Below, one piece after another: positions 34,455-43,069 of a DNA stretch of 56,477 nucleotides. The notes under the pieces are model-generated. The model was not told the origin of the DNA, searched no databases, and worked only from the letters and a program-made list of their open reading frames with translations. The DNA is from Rhodocyclaceae bacterium (lineage in GTDB: Bacteria; Pseudomonadota; Gammaproteobacteria; Burkholderiales; Rhodocyclaceae). Location of the stretch: positions 1-56,477 of the forward strand of contig JAQTNA010000028.1 of the NCBI GenBank assembly GCA_028714035.1, given 5' to 3'. A program made the position numbers and the translations under genes. Each line of letters begins with the position of its first letter. Position 1 is the first letter of the stretch.

Positions 34455-35980
34455 GCCATCTTCTGGAGCCCCGCGAGGATCGAACGCCCATGGCCTTCCT
34501 GGGCTATCAGCAGCGCTGGTCTGCCGATCTTTCCCAGGTCAAGGTCGCGGAGAAGTCGCGACGCATCGGCCTCTCCTGGGGCGAGGCGGGGGACTCGGCG
34601 CTGGAAGCCTCCCGCGAGAAGGGCCAGAACTGTTTCTATATCGGCTACGCCAAGGAAATGGCGCAGCAGTTCATTTCCGACTGCGCCGATTTCGCCAAGG
34701 CTTATTCCCTGGCCGCCGGCGACATATCGGAATCCGAGGAAGTCTGGCTGGAGGGCGAGGAAAAGAAGTCCATCTTCATCTACACCCTGCGCTTCGCCTC
34801 GGGCTGGCGCGTGGAGGCCCTGTCGTCGGCGCCGCGCAACCTGCGTTCCAAGCAGGGCCGGGTGATCCTGGACGAGTTCGCCTTCCATTCCGACCAGAAG
34901 GAATTGCTCAAGGCCGCCATGGCGCTCCTGATCTGGGGGGGAGAGGTGCATATCATCTCCACCCATAACGGTGTGGACAACGAATTCAACGCCCTCATCC
35001 AGGATATCCGCGCCGGCAAGAAACCTTACAGCCTGCATACCATCCCTTTCAAGGATGCCGTTGCCGATGGGCTCTACGAGCGGGTGTGCCTGCGTAGTGG
35101 CCAGGCGGTAACGGAGGAAGGCAAGGCCGCCTGGGTGGCCGGCATCTATGCCCAGTACGGCCAGGATGCCGAAGAGGAGCTGGATTGCATCCCCAGCAAC
35201 AGCAGCGGAGCCTGGCTGTCACGAGCCCTGATCGAGGCGCGCATGGTGGATGCCCCGGTGCTGCGCTGGAATCCTCCGGACAGCAATTTCACCCTCTGGC
35301 CGGAAGAGATGCGCACGGCGGAAATGCGCGACTGGCTGGACACGAACCTTCGCCCGCTGCTCGCCGCGCTGGAGCCGGACATGGAAACCGGCTTCGGCGA
35401 GGACTTCGGCCGCACCGGCGACCTGACGGTAATCGCGCCCTGGCAGCTCACCAAGACCCTGGTGCGGCGCTTCCCCTTCCTGGTGGAACTCTCCAAGTGC
35501 CCCTTTGACCAGCAGAGGGAAGCCCTCTATTACATCGGCGACCGGCTGCCCAGGCTCCGCGCCGGCAAGCTCGATGGCCGGGGCAACGGCCAGTACCTGG
35601 CCGAGAAAGCGCAGCAGCGCTGGGGCGCGGATCGCATCGAATGCGTCATGCTCTCCCAGACCTGGTACCGGGATAACAGCGCGCCGCTCAAGGCCGCATT
35701 CGAGGACGGCACGATCCTGCTGCCGCGCAGCGCCGACGTGCTGGACGATCTTCGTGCCTTCCAGGTGGTGAAGGGCATTCCCCAGATCCCGGACACCCGC
35801 ACCAAGGGGCAGGACGGCCAGCAGCGCCACGGCGACGCCGGCGTGGCCATCCTGCTCGCCCATGCTGCCAGCCGCGCCGATCCGCCACCCGCCACCGAAG
35901 GTTTCCAGTCTCTTCCCCGGCACCAGGAATTCACCGGTCGGCGGGGCGGAATCGGTTCCGGGTCTCGGCGCATGTTCTGA
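34451..35980 (+). CDS. Large terminase subunit (Mu gp28)
   Basis: A 509-residue packaging motor. The ATPase part has RIGLSWGEAGDSALEA (adenine/Walker A-like region, about 38-53), VILDEFAFH as Walker B (about 137-145) and a coupling motif ISTHNG. The nuclease part includes GEDFGRTGDLTVIAP with acidic residues and later DRIECVMLSQTWY. It starts at GTG 34451, overlapping the small subunit stop. The C-terminus ends GSGSRRMF. Headful cutting with flanking host DNA is expected for this group. Confidence 0.92.
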   Translation: MSHLLEPREDRTPMAFLGYQQRWSADLSQVKVAEKSRRIGLSWGEAGDSALEASREKGQNCFYIGYAKEMAQQFISDCADFAKAYSLAAGDISESEEVWLEGEEKKSIFIYTLRFASGWRVEALSSAPRNLRSKQGRVILDEFAFHSDQKELLKAAMALLIWGGEVHIISTHNGVDNEFNALIQDIRAGKKPYSLHTIPFKDAVADGLYERVCLRSGQAVTEEGKAAWVAGIYAQYGQDAEEELDCIPSNSSGAWLSRALIEARMVDAPVLRWNPPDSNFTLWPEEMRTAEMRDWLDTNLRPLLAALEPDMETGFGEDFGRTGDLTVIAPWQLTKTLVRRFPFLVELSKCPFDQQREALYYIGDRLPRLRAGKLDGRGNGQYLAEKAQQRWGADRIECVMLSQTWYRDNSAPLKAAFEDGTILLPRSADVLDDLRAFQVVKGIPQIPDTRTKGQDGQQRHGDAGVAILLAHAASRADPPPATEGFQSLPRHQEFTGRRGGIGSGSRRMF

Positions 35981-36052
35981 CCGATCACAAATCGCCCGCA
36001 GACCTCTTTATAAAACGATCCAGGGCGCTTCATGGCATGCGGACAGGGAAGC

Positions 36053-37690
36053 ATGCCACCGACCGCCCACAAGCCCGGAAAACGCGCCATGAACAGAATC
36101 GTAGATCAGTACGGCAACGCCATCGAGAAGGGCAAGCTCTCCACGCCCCAGACCGCCGAGGTGGCGATCCTCAAGAACGCCTTTCTCACGCCCTGGATCA
36201 ACGGCCTGACGCCGGCCTCGCTGGCGGACTACCTGTACCGGGCCGACCAGGGTTTCCTGCAGGCGCAGCACCGGGTCTTCTCCGACATGGAGGAGCGCGA
36301 TCCGCACCTGGCCGCCGAAATGGCCAAGCGCAAGCAGGCCATCCTCAATCTGGACTGGCAGCTCGTGCCGCCGACGGACGCCACGGCCGCCGAGAAGGCC
36401 AACGCCGAATGGGCCGAGGAAGCCATCCGGAACAGCATCGAATCCTTCGAAGATCTGCTCCTGGCCATGATGGACGCGGTAGGACACGGCTTCGCCCCGA
36501 TTGAGCTGGAGTGGCACCTGGAGGATGGCGAGCTGCTGCCCGTCTACCATCCCCGGCCCCAGGAGTGGTTCCGCCTGTCCGTGGACCGCCGCGAGCTGAG
36601 GCTGATGGATGGCAGCACGGATGGCGCCGAGTTGCAGCCCTTCGGCTGGATCCAGCATGCCCCCGGCCGCGCCAAGACCGGCTACCTGGGGCGCATGGGT
36701 CTCTATCGCGTGGTCTCCTGGCCGTTCCTGTACAAGGCCTACGCCATCTCTGATTTCGCCGAGTTCCTGGAAACCTTCGGTCTGCCCATCATCGTCGGCA
36801 AGTACGGCCAGCAGGCCAGCGCCGAGCAGAAGGAAAGCCTGATGCAGGCGGTCACCGACCTGGGCCACGATGCACGGGCCATCATGCCGGTGGACATGCA
36901 GCTCGAGATCCAGAAGATCACCGGCGGCGGCGCCTCCGGCGGCACGCCGCACCTGGAGATGGTGAAGTGGGCCGACGACGCCCAGAGCAAGGCCATCCTT
37001 GGTCAAACCTTGTCGGCGGACGCCAAGAGCACCGGCATGGGCTCGGGCGTGGCCAAGCTGCACGACCAGGTGCGCCTGGACATTCAGCGCGCCGATGCCC
37101 GCCAGGTCTCCGGCACTCTGACCCGCGACCTGGTCTATCCCCTGATCGCCCTCAACCGCGGCGGCCTCACCGGCTTGAAGCGCTGCCCGCGCCTGGTGTT
37201 CGACACCAACGACCTGCAGGACATCGCGGTCTACGCCAACGCCCTGCCCAACCTCACCGCCCTGTTCGACATCCCCACCCGGTGGGCGCGGGAGCGCCTG
37301 GGCATCCCGGCGCCGGAGGAAGGCGAGGAAGTCTTGAAGACCCCGGCCCCCGGCACCAAGGCCGACAAGGTGCCGGTACTGGCCGGCCTGGCGGCGCTCG
37401 CTGCCGAGGTGGCGCCGGCCATATCTCCCGCGGCGCCGGATCAATCTGCCCTGGATGACGCGCTGGACGCTCTGCCATCCTCTGCCATGCAAGCGCAAAT
37501 GCAGGCCCTCGTCCAGCCGGTCCTGGCAGCGGCGGCACGAGGCGCCAGCCAGGAAGAAATGCTCGGACTACTGGCGGAGGCCTGGCCGCACATGGATCAG
37601 AGCGCCCTGGTGGAGAGTCTTTCCCGCATCCTTTTCGCCGCCGAACTGTTTGGGCGACTGACGGCCAACGGAGAAGTTCGTGGCGCTTGA
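36053..37690 (+). CDS. Portal protein (Mu gp29, DUF935)
   Basis: A 545-residue portal: NRIVDQYGNAIEKGKL, LADYLYRADQGFLQAQHRVFSDMEERDPHLAAEMAKRKQAI and GKYGQQASAEQKESLMQAV are typical of DUF935. It forms the ring through which DNA enters the head. Starts at 36053 (AGGGAAGC before it) and 36089 (MNRIVDQ, weaker site) are both plausible. The end overlaps the gpF gene by 11 bases. Confidence 0.92.
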   Translation: MPPTAHKPGKRAMNRIVDQYGNAIEKGKLSTPQTAEVAILKNAFLTPWINGLTPASLADYLYRADQGFLQAQHRVFSDMEERDPHLAAEMAKRKQAILNLDWQLVPPTDATAAEKANAEWAEEAIRNSIESFEDLLLAMMDAVGHGFAPIELEWHLEDGELLPVYHPRPQEWFRLSVDRRELRLMDGSTDGAELQPFGWIQHAPGRAKTGYLGRMGLYRVVSWPFLYKAYAISDFAEFLETFGLPIIVGKYGQQASAEQKESLMQAVTDLGHDARAIMPVDMQLEIQKITGGGASGGTPHLEMVKWADDAQSKAILGQTLSADAKSTGMGSGVAKLHDQVRLDIQRADARQVSGTLTRDLVYPLIALNRGGLTGLKRCPRLVFDTNDLQDIAVYANALPNLTALFDIPTRWARERLGIPAPEEGEEVLKTPAPGTKADKVPVLAGLAALAAEVAPAISPAAPDQSALDDALDALPSSAMQAQMQALVQPVLAAAARGASQEEMLGLLAEAWPHMDQSALVESLSRILFAAELFGRLTANGEVRGA

Positions 37691-39032
37691 TGCCGCCGAC
37701 CTGAAGGTCATGTTCGGCCTGTCGCCGGCGGATGCCGTGCGCTTCGTCGAGGACAAGGGCTACAAGATCACCTGGAACTGGTGGGAGCAGCGGGACGCTG
37801 CCCACGCCAAGGCCCTGACCGTGGCTAAGGTCACGCGCATGGACATCCTTCAGGATTTTGCCTCTGCCCTTGCCGGAAATGTCGAAAAGGGCCAGACCGA
37901 GGCGGATTTCATCAAGCGCATGACGCCCATCCTGCAAGCCAAGGGCTGGTGGGGAAAGCAGATTATCGTGGATACCCAGGGCGAGGCCGAAGTGGCGCAG
38001 CTGGGCAGCCCAGCCCGGCTGTCCACCATCTACCGTACCAACACCCAGTCCGCCTACATGGCGGGGCGCTACACCTCGATGTGGGCGTCGCGAGCCTCCC
38101 ATCCCTGGTGGCAGTACGTGGCCATCCTGGATAACCGCACCCGCCAGAGCCACCGGATCATGAACGGCCGGGTGTTCGCGGCCGAAGACCCGGTATGGGA
38201 TTTCATCTATCCGCCCAACGGCTACAACTGCCGCTGCCGGGTACGGCCCCTGACCCAGGCGGATGTGGACGCGGAAGGTGCCTCCACCATGTCCTCTCGT
38301 GGCCGCATGGTGACTTTCGAGGCGGATGCCGGCGTGGACAAGCGCACTGGAGAAATTACGCGTATCACTCGCCAGGGGATCAAGGTGCCGGGCAAGGACG
38401 GCAAGGATGAGATTTTCGCGCCGGATATCGGCTTCGGCGGCAATGCGGGAAAGGACTGGACGCGCCCGTTCACGCCTTCTCCGGTTGATACGTTGCCTCA
38501 AACCTTCTTGCGGAATCAGCCCTTGCCGCCCATGCCGCGGCCCCAGGTACTCGAACTGCCCCGCTTACCATTAGGGCTGACCGAGGAGGAGTATTTCCGC
38601 CGATTTCAAGCTGCGTTTCCGGCAACAGTTACCCAGACCGGCGTGTTCGTTGATGTCACCCGCGAGCCGCTGCCAATCTCGGAAGCCCTTTTCCGAGACA
38701 AAACTGGTGCCTGGAAGATGTTGAAGGGCGGACGGCAACTCGACTTGCCCATGCTGGCGGAAGTCATTCAACGTCCAGATGAGATATGGATGGCGTGGCA
38801 ACAGGTCAAGACCGGGGCGTCCGTGCTACGGCGCCGTTACCTCAAGGTCTTCGAGGCGGCCAACGGCGTTGCGCGTGGGGTGGCGGTCTTCGAGGAGGGA
38901 AAGGATGACTGGATGGGAATCACGCTGTTTACTGTGGATGACGCATTCGTCCGAGCCCACGGCTTTGAAAGTGCAGCGGATTACATCGAGGCGCAGAGAG
39001 GAGGATTCCTGGCGTACCGGAGGCCAGGATGA
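37680..39032 (+). CDS. gpF-like head morphogenesis protein fused to a PBECR2-type nuclease domain
   Basis: A 450-residue protein. Residues 1-195 are the Mu F/SPP1 gp7 minor head domain (IYRTNTQSAYMAGRY, YVAILDNRTRQSHRIMNGRVF, YPPNGYNCRCRVRPL). Residues about 310-447 resemble the Phage-Barnase-EndoU-ColicinE5/D-RelE-like nuclease domain: VTREPLPISEALFRDKTGAWK, PDEIWMAW, RRRYLKVFEAANGVARGVAVFEE, ITLFT and YIEAQRGGFLAYRRP. It starts at GTG 37680. The extra domain could travel with the DNA into the next host; the activity is inferred from family naming only. Confidence 0.85.
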   Translation: MALDAADLKVMFGLSPADAVRFVEDKGYKITWNWWEQRDAAHAKALTVAKVTRMDILQDFASALAGNVEKGQTEADFIKRMTPILQAKGWWGKQIIVDTQGEAEVAQLGSPARLSTIYRTNTQSAYMAGRYTSMWASRASHPWWQYVAILDNRTRQSHRIMNGRVFAAEDPVWDFIYPPNGYNCRCRVRPLTQADVDAEGASTMSSRGRMVTFEADAGVDKRTGEITRITRQGIKVPGKDGKDEIFAPDIGFGGNAGKDWTRPFTPSPVDTLPQTFLRNQPLPPMPRPQVLELPRLPLGLTEEEYFRRFQAAFPATVTQTGVFVDVTREPLPISEALFRDKTGAWKMLKGGRQLDLPMLAEVIQRPDEIWMAWQQVKTGASVLRRRYLKVFEAANGVARGVAVFEEGKDDWMGITLFTVDDAFVRAHGFESAADYIEAQRGGFLAYRRPG

Positions 39033-39125
39033 GACCAAGCCGCCGACACGGCCTTGCCATTTCGCGCCCCTATCGACTTGAGTGTCGGCTCCGCGGCGGC
39101 GCGGAATCCTTTCGGTGATTTGATT

Positions 39126-39728
39126 ATGGCTATCTTCAGCATCGAGATCAAGGACGGCGACGTGCAGGCCGAATTCAATCGCCTGCAACGTGCCGCCACG
39201 GATATGTCCCCCGCCATGCAGGCGGTGTCCCAGCTATTGCTTTCCCGCACCGAGGCGAACTTCGCGGCCCAGTCCGGTCCCGGCGGTGGCTGGCCTGCGC
39301 TGGCGCCATCCACCCTTAAGCGACGTGGTGCCGACGCGAGAATGCTTCAGGATACGGGGCATCTGGCGAGTTCCATTACCCCGACCTCCGGGCCGGACTT
39401 TGCCGCCATCGGTACCAATGTGGTCTATGCTGCCATCCACCAGTTGGGCGGAGACATCAGCCGCGCCCCGTTCTCCTCCTGGGTGCGCCTGCGCCAGGAA
39501 CGGAACGGCAGCCTCATGCGCCAGCCCGGATACCAGAAGCTTGCCGTGTTCGCCAAGGATAGCCACAAGCGTGCCAAGACCGTGAAATACACCAGCGACG
39601 GGTTTTCCATTCACATTCCGGCCCGGCCCTATTTCCCCGTAACCCCGGAGGGTAGCTTGCAAGATGGCCTGTCCGAGGCAATCACGGCGGAGCTGGCGCG
39701 TTTTCTGCAGCAGGGCACCGCGCCCTGA
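39126..39728 (+). CDS. gpG-like virion morphogenesis protein
   Basis: A 200-residue protein of the Mu G family (tail completion/virion morphogenesis): FNRLQRAATDMSPAMQAVSQLLLSRTEANFAAQ, GPGGGWPALAPSTLKRRG, ML-QDTGHLASSI and IHQLGGD followed by ARPYFPVTPEG. ATG 39126 fits the family start; the longer frame to 39054 adds unrelated residues. 93 bases separate it from gpF. Confidence 0.88.
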   Translation: MAIFSIEIKDGDVQAEFNRLQRAATDMSPAMQAVSQLLLSRTEANFAAQSGPGGGWPALAPSTLKRRGADARMLQDTGHLASSITPTSGPDFAAIGTNVVYAAIHQLGGDISRAPFSSWVRLRQERNGSLMRQPGYQKLAVFAKDSHKRAKTVKYTSDGFSIHIPARPYFPVTPEGSLQDGLSEAITAELARFLQQGTAP

Positions 39729-39741
39729 ATCCTGCCCCATC

Positions 39742-39780
39742 AAAACTAAAACCCTTTAATCGCGACGACTTGCGCGCGCG
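39742..39780 (+). promoter_or_regulatory. Putative late promoter 2 (protease/capsid block)
   Basis: ACTAAAA-N2-CTTTAATCG (from 39745) followed by GCGCGCGCG (39772-39780), 15 bases before the protease ATG. It shares with copies 1 and 3 the AAACTAAA start, TTTAATCG and the GC-alternating run about 18-20 bases further on. The left half-site is one base less symmetric here. No -35 box visible. Confidence 0.65.
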
Positions 39781-39795
39781 GGCAGACTTCGCCCC

Positions 39796-40896
39796 ATGTC
39801 GCGCAAAACCACTTCCACCCTCTCGGTCTCTGCCCTCGCCGTCGAACTCGGCGCCGGCGCCGCACCCTCTGAAATCCGCCTGATACCCGCCGGCCCGTTC
39901 CGTTCCTGGGACGGCCGTCCGGAAGGTATTCCGGGCTGGAATCTCTCCGAGAGCAACGCGAAGAAGATCATCGCCTGGGCGGCGGCACGTGCCTCTGACC
40001 TGGTCATTGATTACGAGCATCAGACCCTGAACGCCAAGGAGAACGGCAAACCCGCGCCTGCCGCCGGCTGGTTCAAGTCCATGGAGTGGCGGCCGAACGA
40101 CGGCCTCTACGCCACGGACGTGCGCTGGACCGCGGCCGCGGCCGCCATGATCGAGTCCGGTGAATACAAGTACATCAGCCCGGTCATTGGCTGGGACAAG
40201 AAGACCGGCACCGTGCTGTCCCTGCCCATGGCCGGCCTCGTGAACAACCCCGCCATTGACGGCCTGGCGGACTTGTCCGGCCTGGCCGCCACCTTTTTAC
40301 CCGAGATCGAACAGGAGAATCAGATGATCCCGAAGGAATTGCTTGCCCGCCTCGGCCTGCCGGAAACCGCTACCGAGGCCGAAGTGCTCGCGGCCCTGTC
40401 CGCTCTTGAGGCGACCCATGGCACCGAGATTTCCGCCCTCAAGGCAGCGCCCCCGGATCCGGCCCAGTACGTGGCCGTGGCCACCATGAGCGCCCTGCAG
40501 GCCGACCTGTCCACCGCCCAGACTGAACTGGCCGCCCTCAAGGCAGAACAGGCCAAGGGCAAGGTGGATGCCGTGATCCAGGAGGCCCTGAACGCCGGAC
40601 GCCTGACGCCGGCACAGGAAGCCTGGGCGCGGGAGCTGGGCACGGTCAAGCTGGAAAGCCTGTCCGCCTACCTGGAAACGGTGCAGCCCGGAACCAAACC
40701 CGGCACCACCCAGACCGGCGGCAAGGCACCCGTGGAAACGGCCGCCCTGTCGTCTACCTACACGCCCCCGCCCGGCTTTTCTGCCGATACGCGGGGCATG
40801 GAAATCCACACCTCGGCCCTGGCCTACCAGGCCAGCCATGCCGGCGTGACCTACGAGGCGGCCGTCGCGGCCATCGCCACGGCCTCCAAGCCCTGA
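39796..40896 (+). CDS. Mu I-like prohead protease with scaffold domain
   Basis: A 366-residue protein. The protease part (about 20-170) has IRLIPAGPFRSWDGRPEGIPGW, DLVIDYEHQT (catalytic His) and YKYISPVIGW. The C-terminal half (177-366) is helical and Ala/Glu/Gln-rich, as in capsid scaffolds. It cleaves scaffold and itself during head maturation. It is preceded by late promoter 2. Confidence 0.88.
   Translation: MSRKTTSTLSVSALAVELGAGAAPSEIRLIPAGPFRSWDGRPEGIPGWNLSESNAKKIIAWAAARASDLVIDYEHQTLNAKENGKPAPAAGWFKSMEWRPNDGLYATDVRWTAAAAAMIESGEYKYISPVIGWDKKTGTVLSLPMAGLVNNPAIDGLADLSGLAATFLPEIEQENQMIPKELLARLGLPETATEAEVLAALSALEATHGTEISALKAAPPDPAQYVAVATMSALQADLSTAQTELAALKAEQAKGKVDAVIQEALNAGRLTPAQEAWARELGTVKLESLSAYLETVQPGTKPGTTQTGGKAPVETAALSSTYTPPPGFSADTRGMEIHTSALAYQASHAGVTYEAAVAAIATASKP
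40324..40896 (+). CDS. Internal scaffold protein (Mu Z-like), in-frame start
   Basis: An ATG at 40324 within the protease gene has its own site (CAGGAGAATCAG) and starts MIPKELLARLGLPE, so a 190-residue scaffold could be made separately, as Mu gene Z is from gene I. It would be the helical scaffold without the protease. Confidence 0.55.
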   Translation: MIPKELLARLGLPETATEAEVLAALSALEATHGTEISALKAAPPDPAQYVAVATMSALQADLSTAQTELAALKAEQAKGKVDAVIQEALNAGRLTPAQEAWARELGTVKLESLSAYLETVQPGTKPGTTQTGGKAPVETAALSSTYTPPPGFSADTRGMEIHTSALAYQASHAGVTYEAAVAAIATASKP

Positions 40897-40929
40897 TCTT
40901 TCCCGCCACCCACCCTTAGAGGAGTGACC

Positions 40930-41277
40930 ATGCAGAACAGTACCCCCATCCTGACGCTCACCGTGGTGGCCACGGGAGCGATCGCAGCCCAGCGCTTCGT
41001 CGGCCCCACCGGGGCGGTCGCCGCCGCGGCCGGAAATGCTCTGGGCGTGTCCCGTTATTTGTCCGCTCAGGCCGGCGACAAGATCCCGGTGGATACCCTC
41101 GGCACCGCTTATGTCGAGGCCGGCGCCGCCATCGCCGCGGGCGCCCTGGTCGAGTCCGATTCCGTCGGGCGAGCCATCACCCGAAATGCCGGCGTTGCCC
41201 TCGGCCGTGTGGCACCCGGAGATCCCGGCGCTTCCGCCGCCGGCAAGTTCACCGAGATCATCCTGTTCCCCAACTGA
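40930..41277 (+). CDS. Capsid decoration/cement-like protein (DUF2190-like)
   Basis: A 115-residue beta-rich protein: ILTLTVVATGAIAAQRFVGPTGAVAAAAGNALGVSRYLSAQAGDKIPVDTLG, then ALVESDSVGRAI, matching small head-stabilising proteins encoded between scaffold and capsid. ATG 40930 after GAGGAG is better than GTG 40924. Confidence 0.72.
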   Translation: MQNSTPILTLTVVATGAIAAQRFVGPTGAVAAAAGNALGVSRYLSAQAGDKIPVDTLGTAYVEAGAAIAAGALVESDSVGRAITRNAGVALGRVAPGDPGASAAGKFTEIILFPN

Positions 41278-41283
41278 TCGTGG

Positions 41284-41301
41284 GGCCGGCTTCGGCCGGC
41301 C
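41284..41301. other. Stable TTCG-loop hairpin before the capsid gene
   Basis: GGCCGGC-TTCG-GCCGGCC is a perfect 7-base stem with a C(UUCG)G tetraloop, 27 bases before the capsid start. There is no U-tract, so it may protect or process the mRNA. A related stem is at 43609. Confidence 0.6.
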
Positions 41302-41327
41302 AAATCCCGCACCAAAAGGAGTCAAAC

Positions 41328-42395
41328 ATGAAGCAAATGATCCTCAAGCACCCGCTGGTCTTCCTCGTGGGTCTCGTCGCCCTCTTCGCCCTTGTCGGCG
41401 CTCTGGGCTGGATGCCTCACGCCGACCATGGCGCGCTGCTGCTGGTGGGCCTGGGCAACATCATGTCGCCGTCTCAAGCGCGGGTGGTGGACCCTGTCCT
41501 CAGCACCGTCGCCCAGGGTTACCAGAACGCGGACATGGTGGCCCAGTACCTGTTCCCCAGGGTGCCGGTCGGCCAGCGCGGCGGCCGCATCCTCCAGTTT
41601 GGGAAAGAAGATTTCCGCCTCTACAACACCGCACGCACGCCCGGAACCAACACCAAGCGCGTCCAGTACGGCTACCTGGGCAGCCCCTACGCCCTGGAAT
41701 CCCATTCCCTGGAAGGTGTGGTGCCGTTCGAGAACATGCAGGAAGCCAACGCCGTGCCCGGCATCAACCTGGCCACTGGCGCGGTGCGCAAGACGCAGAA
41801 CATCGTCCAGTTGCGCACCGAGTACGCCTCGGCCCAGCTGGCGCGTAACGCCTCGGCCTACCCGAGTTCCAACAAGACCGCCCTGAGCGGGACCAGCCAG
41901 TGGAGCGACTACGTCAACTCCGACCCGTCCAAGGACATCGAGGCGGCGGTGGAGCAGGTGCGCGCCAGCATCGGCAAGCGCGCCAACACCATCCTCATCC
42001 CCGCCAAGGTGATGTCGGTCCTGCGCTACCACCCCAAGCTCCTGGACCGGATCAAGTACACCGGCCGCGACTCGGTCACCGCCGACCTCCTGTCCGCCCT
42101 GTGGCAGATCCCGAACGTGGTGGTGGGCAGCGCCATCTACCTCGATGACACGTCGGACGCCTTCGCCGACGTCTGGGGCAAGGATGTGGTGGTGGCCTAC
42201 ACCGAACTGGGCGCCCTGTCCGACGGCGGCGCCCCGAGCTACGGCTACACCTACCGCCTGGACGGATACCCCCTGGTGGAAATGCCCTATCAGGACCGCA
42301 ACGCCAAGTCCTGGATCTACCCGGTGACGGATGAACTGTCCCCGGTGGTGGCCTCGGGCATCGCCGGCTTCCTGATCCAGACCGCCGTCGCCTAA
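41328..42395 (+). CDS. Major capsid protein, with hydrophobic N-terminal leader
   Basis: A 355-residue protein. From about residue 46 it reads as a Mu-like capsid protein: MSPSQARVVDPVLSTVAQGYQNADMVAQYLFPRVPV, FGKEDFRLYNTARTPG and YGYTYRLDGYPLVEMPYQDRNA. The first 40 residues (LVFLVGLVALFALVGALGWMPHADHGALLLVG) are a membrane-like helix, strange for a capsid. An AAAAGGAG site precedes ATG 41328; an in-frame ATG at 41463 would begin the capsid proper. The leader may be removed by the prohead protease. Confidence 0.85.
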   Translation: MKQMILKHPLVFLVGLVALFALVGALGWMPHADHGALLLVGLGNIMSPSQARVVDPVLSTVAQGYQNADMVAQYLFPRVPVGQRGGRILQFGKEDFRLYNTARTPGTNTKRVQYGYLGSPYALESHSLEGVVPFENMQEANAVPGINLATGAVRKTQNIVQLRTEYASAQLARNASAYPSSNKTALSGTSQWSDYVNSDPSKDIEAAVEQVRASIGKRANTILIPAKVMSVLRYHPKLLDRIKYTGRDSVTADLLSALWQIPNVVVGSAIYLDDTSDAFADVWGKDVVVAYTELGALSDGGAPSYGYTYRLDGYPLVEMPYQDRNAKSWIYPVTDELSPVVASGIAGFLIQTAVA

Positions 42396-42399
42396 GACA

Positions 42400-42466
42400 G
42401 GACTGAGGACTGAGTGCTGGGGACTGAGGAACACCCCGCACCCAGTAATCAGCACTCAGCACTCAT
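42400..42466. repeat. Imperfect inverted repeats rich in ACTGAG/CTCAGT words
   Basis: GGACTGAGGACTGAGTGCTG (from about 42401) is partly complementary to AGCACTCAGCACTCA (42451-42465), giving a long imperfect stem in the gap between capsid and the next gene. Such CACTCAG-type words occur as dispersed repeats in several bacterial genomes. Confidence 0.5.
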
Positions 42467-42482
42467 TCAAAAGGACTTTCCC

Positions 42483-42671
42483 ATGGCAAAAAAGGAACAA
42501 CCCGCGCAACCCGAGCAAACCGTTGTCGTCACGGCCCTGAACCCTGTGCGGCACGACGGCAGCGACTACGCTCCCGGTGACGAATTCGACATGCGCGAAT
42601 CCTGCGTCGCCTCCCTGGTGGCTGTGGGCGCCATCAGCGTCAGCGCCCCCGCTCCCGCTCCCGCCGCTTGA
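42483..42671 (+). CDS. Small phage protein (DUF7210-like)
   Basis: A 62-residue protein: VVVTALNPVRHDGSDYAPGDEFDMRES, ending in an Ala/Pro tail. Short proteins of this kind follow capsid genes in Mu/B3-like phages. AAGGAC precedes ATG 42483. Role unknown. Confidence 0.65.
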   Translation: MAKKEQPAQPEQTVVVTALNPVRHDGSDYAPGDEFDMRESCVASLVAVGAISVSAPAPAPAA

Positions 42672-42673
42672 TC

Positions 42674-43069
42674 ATGCCCTACGCCACCCGCTTCGATCTC
42701 GAAGCCCGTTTCGGCACCGATGAGGTGGCGCAGCGGGAATCCGTGCTCGGATCGGGGGCCGTGTCCCGTGCCCTGGACGATGCCGACGCCGAGATCAACG
42801 GCTACCTGGATAACCGCTACCTGACGCCGATCGCCCCGGCGCCGGTGAGCATCGTCAAGCGTGCCTGCGACATCGCCCGTTACAACCTGCTGGGGGATAG
42901 CGCCTCGGAAGATGCCAGGAAGCGTTACCAGGATGCGATCTCCTTCCTCCAGGCCATTCAGCAGGGCTCCCTGAATCTGGACGGCGCCACGCCCAAGGAA
43001 GGCGGCGGCCCGGAGGCTCGCGTCGAACTGGTGGGCAAGCGCCGCGTCTTCTCAAGGGGTCTGGTGTGA
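42674..43069 (+). CDS. Mu gp36-like head-tail protein (DUF1320)
   Basis: A 131-residue protein beginning MPYATRFDLEARFG with ALDDADAEINGYLDNRYLTPIAP and RACDIARYNLLG: the DUF1320 pattern (Mu gp36), a head-completion/adaptor protein. ATG 42674 is chosen over the TTG just before it. Its stop overlaps the next GTG. Confidence 0.88.
   Translation: MPYATRFDLEARFGTDEVAQRESVLGSGAVSRALDDADAEINGYLDNRYLTPIAPAPVSIVKRACDIARYNLLGDSASEDARKRYQDAISFLQAIQQGSLNLDGATPKEGGGPEARVELVGKRRVFSRGLV

Noticed and set aside
36008-37498. 496-codon open frame on the minus strand across the portal gene
   Set aside because: Shadow of the portal; the product is Gly/His/Arg-rich without a domain, and the plus frame matches DUF935.
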